DNA of 64,000 bases from an uncultured Psychroserpens sp. (GTDB lineage Bacteria; Bacteroidota; Bacteroidia; Flavobacteriales; Flavobacteriaceae), in NCBI RefSeq assembly GCF_947503375.1, contig NZ_CANNDQ010000001.1, forward strand, positions 186,001 to 250,000, read 5' to 3'. Both the position numbers and the translations under genes were made by a program. The notes below the pieces were generated by a model that made no database searches, was not told the origin of the DNA, and was given only the letters and a program-made list of their open reading frames with translations. This document shows positions 62,101 to 64,000 of the stretch, piece by piece. Position 1 is the stretch's first letter. Each line of letters opens with the position of its first letter.

Positions 62101-64000
62101 GGCTCAAAGTCGCTAACATGTCTATTAATACAGGTACTGGATTTACTGTGGCTAATGGCTATCATTCTAATGGCATTGTGTATGATAAAAACGGTAACAT
62201 TATGAGGTTGCAGCGAACAGGGACTTTTAATGTAGTGGATGATCTTACGTATACCTATGATGGTAATCAACTGCTTCGTGTTAGTGATAACGCTTTTGCG
62301 CATCTAGATGGCTTTAAAGATGGTAATACTGTTGGTGATGATTATAGCTACGACGACAATGGCAATATGATAGAAGACAAAAACAAAAACATCTCTACCA
62401 TAGCGTATAACCACCTTAACTTACCAACCACAGTAACCGTTGGTGGCACTAATAATGGCAGCATTACCTATGTATATGATGCTACAGGTGTTAAACTTAC
62501 CAAAGCCGTTATAGAAGCTGGTAGTACTACAACCACTAAATATGCTGGTAATTATATTTATGAGCAAACAGGTACTAGTGAGACATTACAATTCTTTTCA
62601 CATCCAGAAGGCTATGTTGAACCTGACGGTTCTGGAAATTATGATTATATTTACCAATACAAAGACCATTTAGGAAACGTTAGGCTTAGTTATAGCGATA
62701 CCAATGACAATTACATTTCATTTGTAGACAATGCTTTTTATCAAGAGTATGAAGGTTGGTCTCCCGTTGCAAGTTCTGCTAATGGTAGTATAGAATTAGA
62801 AAACAACCGTTTAAAGGTAAATGTTATTGATCAATGGAATGGTGCCTTTATTGTTATAGGTGATAACTTTGGTTCAGGTGAACAAATAGATATACATTTA
62901 GATGTGGATAAAGGTGATACTAATGTGGTACGAGTATATTTAGTAGAATCTGAGCAAAACTATGCTAATCCGTCATATTATATGCTTAATAATAATACAC
63001 AAACAGGAAGTTATACGTATACTCATACAACGATGGGGAAACCTAAGTTACGTTTAGTAATAGATAAATCTAACACCAACCTTAGCGAGTTAACTCATTT
63101 TTATATAGATAATGTATACGTATCTTCTGGTGATCTAGAAATTATTGAAGAAAATAACTATTACCCATTTGGCTTGAAACATAAAGGGTATAATAATGTA
63201 ATAAATGGTACAGACCACCGTTATGGTTTTGGAGGTAAAGAAGAACAAGATGAATTAGGTCTTGAGTGGATGGATTTTCACGCTAGAAATTATGATGCTG
63301 CTTTAGGTAGGTGGATGAATCTTGACCCATTAGCTGAACAATATTTCAATACATCACCTTATAGTTTTGCTTTAAATAATCCGATATTTTTTACTGACCC
63401 TAGTGGTGAAGAAGTTGATATATCTGCTTTATTGAGTACAACAATTGGAGAGGGAGATAAAAAACGGGATAAAACTGAGGATGAACTTAATAGAGATAAA
63501 TGGTTAGCAGCTCAGTTGGTTATTAGTCTTAGTGATATTTCAGGACAGGAAATTACTATTAAAACGGATAAGAACGGTAAATCTATCTTAGTAGGAGATG
63601 AAAATCCATGTGAAACAGATTGTAATGAAGCTAGTGCTTACATATCACATTTATTGAGTTCTGATACAGATACTATAAAAGTTAGTGGTACTGATTTTGG
63701 TTCTGATAGTAGTCAAGATGGTAGTGCAGCTCTATTAGATGGGGCTCAAATAAATGGGATGCAAGAAGCATTAAAAGAAAATGGATTTGATGAAAGAATG
63801 ATGAGTGTTGGAATGGCATTTTTACATGAAAGTTTACATCTTAATGCTGGTGCTGACTTTTTTAGTAGTGAAGAAGATGAAGCAAATAAAATAGATGGTA
63901 TCTTTAAAGACAATGTTTCAAGTAAATCGCCAGCTGGTCCAACTACGGACATAGTTAATAGATTTAGAGAAGGTATGCGTTTACCTATTAGGTCTGCAAG
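56127..64000 (+). CDS. Giant Rhs/DUF6443 YD-repeat protein with metalloprotease-like toxin end, 3' end beyond window
   Basis: The frame is open from ATG 56127 to the window end, 2624 codons with no stop, so the end is missing. Signal peptide (SLVILILLFLSFNLSNAQ). The N-terminal third (GNTPISYYVGRPNISIPIH) is the usual start of Bacteroidota Rhs proteins, the middle (about 1275-1505: YYDGLGRPMQSIAKQ, ITPIVYDAFARQTKEYLPFA) is DUF6443, and YD repeats follow. The Rhs core RYGFGGKEEQDELGLEWMDF ... GRWMNLDPLAEQ begins near residue 2365. After DPSG the variable C-terminal region contains FLHESLHL, an HExxH zinc-protease motif at His2567, the likely toxin. It follows the LytTR regulator on the same strand. 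Confidence 0.88.
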   Translation, partial: MARFLYSLVILILLFLSFNLSNAQAELPDVSTLVSVPNSPEAEAFVSYGNTPISYYVGRPNISIPIHSIEGREMSVPVSLTYDASGIKVQSISTNVGAGWNLNAGGMVVRRVNGFPDDIVSGDAFFKINSSSVLNFNSYLNSLRHPVHNYTLSFETFEHTLAKIQNFRAIKMDHELGEVDLLPDTFDFNAPGLTGSVMIDPATGIAISIDDPDLKITYTAASNGSINSWNITSGNGTIYYFNKSEITFTSHTGGSGEEGTREYNSAWYLTKIESPTKNDVFDFTYSSGMFWNQDQLHYNRQVGQIRLTACFETGYDPTNPNWMYTTTSNLTDFKIKQSELLNIRLNGREIIKFHHLTNRLDLSGRKELDKIDIKEGVKILKTFTLNQSYFTANSTPTDEKDYRLKLDGITIHGYDTQGNAVLTPAEQVLDYTFNYIGDNTFPSRNSLGIDYLGYYNGVTNNTSLIPKYTNQYGQIFFGANREPNFNFTTRGMLEEIFYPTGGSTKFTFDYLENITTTLVPQELAEHLVTIDGGVDTSADESDFSCDDTGLIPNTLTQAFTVGSGEVFGNENEYYFDVTTQGNNSQNGRMFFIAIYKDTGVSNTVPPNVTMLQNGDIQIIKHGITVVVGPNECQEVIYNSGNSTTTVCYDHYSNYFTPTNKDKSYCEILTMIENNSPDLVYSSYSTPNDGDIITTEGGLNYFFPGDYKVFIANSLIGKSIKLTRRYVTNSLESSYTTIPLISKISDKTNQGETYIKTLEYLDYTVQQKVQFETIKEVEDNLGLVSNGGQSCPEYKVLERYSTNLYSQTPYEITYPKVKETIEDDLGNKLGSTVYEYYNQNFYTVNQVSPYPIAGVYVPKINEPYVKTNPLNGQLKQVSHYNKSGQIVRKELSNYEFEASLVTTGTNFFSNKILYDYCPVAVDGEIDPNLKKLLYLYTTDLDIPAYKQCLNENGFNPINGFITTDPYSDTNIQFHSFRTRLIENISKDYVYDSTNAIDSLTQKAEYAYGLNHNMPTQVKNTLSNGNTVFTNTKYPEDFASVTPAEQKLIDQHRIATPINTEILVKDSNDLLLAKTTQRNVYNDWGNDYVASQDIQTAKGNDTLEDRVTIHSYDIYGNPLEVSKADGTHIIYVWGYSKVLPIAKIENATYVGLASNIQTDIDAAKTASNLDTDAASENTLRTALNTLRGHFPDAMVSTYTYDPLVGVTSMTDPRGYTMFYEYDHLNRLKQVKDDQGYLLSTNAYVYGSLNYVDATAFQVKTTDGLTNASTQANLTDDEKIESRTYYDGLGRPMQSIAKQAGGNKQDIITPIVYDAFARQTKEYLPFARSTSSLTYESPSTLMPAIDSYYATRYPDDIDGASPNPFSETRIEDSPLNRILEQGAPGEDWAVDAASDLDHTIKFEYHTNSSSEVEHYSVFFPTLDTEAPQLFYNGHYAANELFKTITKDENWQPGQTQAKAHTVEEFKNKQGQVVLKRTYGSKGNKHDTNYVYDDYGNLSYVLSPKGSDNILASVSYTSATYNPKPSDLIPLDKLGVPVTTGTGAIDIIINAPENTITVDFDVTFNASTFLNNGAVFLIDTGIPNMFIGTITANGSNYAVSVQDGYLFIMGTGMVSSIDQTLVTSLPNHFIKSNVVNDLCYQYHYDNRNRLIEKKIPQKGWEYIVYDKLDRPVLTQDANLKQNDDWLFTKYDAVNRPVYMGIHHKVPSGTSGAPDNDERKQLQYTLNTATVLNESSSSSYTVIDDSPVYYTNSAFPNTDITELHTINYYDDYNSDLTSAFADPNTVFGVSTTSDTRSLPTGSKVKVLDTSDWITTVTYYDEKGQSIFIGSENEYLDTTDQMKNELDFTGKVLKTESTHTKGTNADIVVTDRFTYDHASRLKTQKQQIGSQAEELISNHLYDDFGQLVIKSVGNTETSPLQSVDYNYNIRGWLKDINDINNIGNDLFTFKINYNDTDLGQTNDKLYNGNISETIWKTANDISNTTTRGYAYQYDALNRLKVANMSINTGTGFTVANGYHSNGIVYDKNGNIMRLQRTGTFNVVDDLTYTYDGNQLLRVSDNAFAHLDGFKDGNTVGDDYSYDDNGNMIEDKNKNISTIAYNHLNLPTTVTVGGTNNGSITYVYDATGVKLTKAVIEAGSTTTTKYAGNYIYEQTGTSETLQFFSHPEGYVEPDGSGNYDYIYQYKDHLGNVRLSYSDTNDNYISFVDNAFYQEYEGWSPVASSANGSIELENNRLKVNVIDQWNGAFIVIGDNFGSGEQIDIHLDVDKGDTNVVRVYLVESEQNYANPSYYMLNNNTQTGSYTYTHTTMGKPKLRLVIDKSNTNLSELTHFYIDNVYVSSGDLEIIEENNYYPFGLKHKGYNNVINGTDHRYGFGGKEEQDELGLEWMDFHARNYDAALGRWMNLDPLAEQYFNTSPYSFALNNPIFFTDPSGEEVDISALLSTTIGEGDKKRDKTEDELNRDKWLAAQLVISLSDISGQEITIKTDKNGKSILVGDENPCETDCNEASAYISHLLSSDTDTIKVSGTDFGSDSSQDGSAALLDGAQINGMQEALKENGFDERMMSVGMAFLHESLHLNAGADFFSSEEDEANKIDGIFKDNVSSKSPAGPTTDIVNRFREGMRLPIRSA

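Noticed and set aside
1-64000. tRNA, rRNA, riboswitch or CRISPR elements
   Set aside because: I looked for tRNA T-arm words, rRNA segments and repeat-spacer arrays and saw none. The island's target is ssb, not a tRNA gene. Without a covariance-model search I cannot exclude a weakly conserved small RNA.

Overview
The window is AT-rich and reads as chromosome from a member of the Bacteroidota, most likely a marine Flavobacteriaceae. The evidence is a complete Bat (Bacteroides aerotolerance) operon, type IX secretion sorting domains of both type A and type B, DUF1800/DUF1501, DUF4382 and DUF6443 families, TPR-containing membrane signalling proteins, and promoter-like TAnnTTTG elements in place of the proteobacterial -10 box. 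No rRNA, tRNA or CRISPR array was seen.

Layout. 1-4209: housekeeping genes (gpsA, cut by the window edge; pheS; a CvpA-like protein; small conserved proteins). 4257-9710: a minus-strand bicarbonate-type cluster (SulP transporter, universal-stress-like protein, second SulP transporter, beta-carbonic anhydrase) with a small exported protein upstream. 9767-18980: the Bat operon, transcribed leftwards in the order MoxR ATPase, DUF58, a BatD-like membrane protein, BatA, BatB, BatC, BatD, BatE. 19116-23315: a DUF4382 lipoprotein, then a rightward operon of aldo/keto reductase, SDR, phosphodiester-glycosidase-like and AlbA_2-type proteins. 23369-30211: a lipoprotein with a duplicated domain, a DUF1800/DUF1501 pair, an ALDH7-like dehydrogenase and an isoaspartyl peptidase. 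30356-40844: an alpha-2-macroglobulin and penicillin-binding protein 1C pair, separated by a T9SS-exported protein with ten tandem 27-28-residue repeats.

40891-64000 is accessory DNA and the most interesting part. The 3' third of an ssb gene (40891-41067) is fused to the end of a large serine recombinase gene, so a mobile island appears to have integrated inside ssb; its far end lies beyond the window. The minus-strand cargo runs, in transcription order, as an Rhs/YD-repeat protein with a Tlde1/L,D-transpeptidase-like C-terminal toxin, an overlapping membrane protein (candidate immunity), a mini YD-repeat protein with a T9SS tail, a membrane protein, a conjugation-type ATPase with a nuclease-like C-terminus, and the recombinase.

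Beyond these lie regulators: a TPR-membrane-HTH protein, a tiny lipoprotein, a TPR sensor histidine kinase and its LytTR response regulator. The regulators lead into a second giant Rhs/DUF6443 protein of more than 2,600 residues. It starts at 56127 and is open to the window end, where its C-terminal region carries an HExxH zinc-protease-like motif. The same 18-base near-palindrome lies 70-80 bases upstream of both the first Rhs gene and the kinase gene, which suggests shared control. My reading is that this is a regulated, possibly mobile, Rhs toxin island. This rests on domain recognition and layout and has not been tested.
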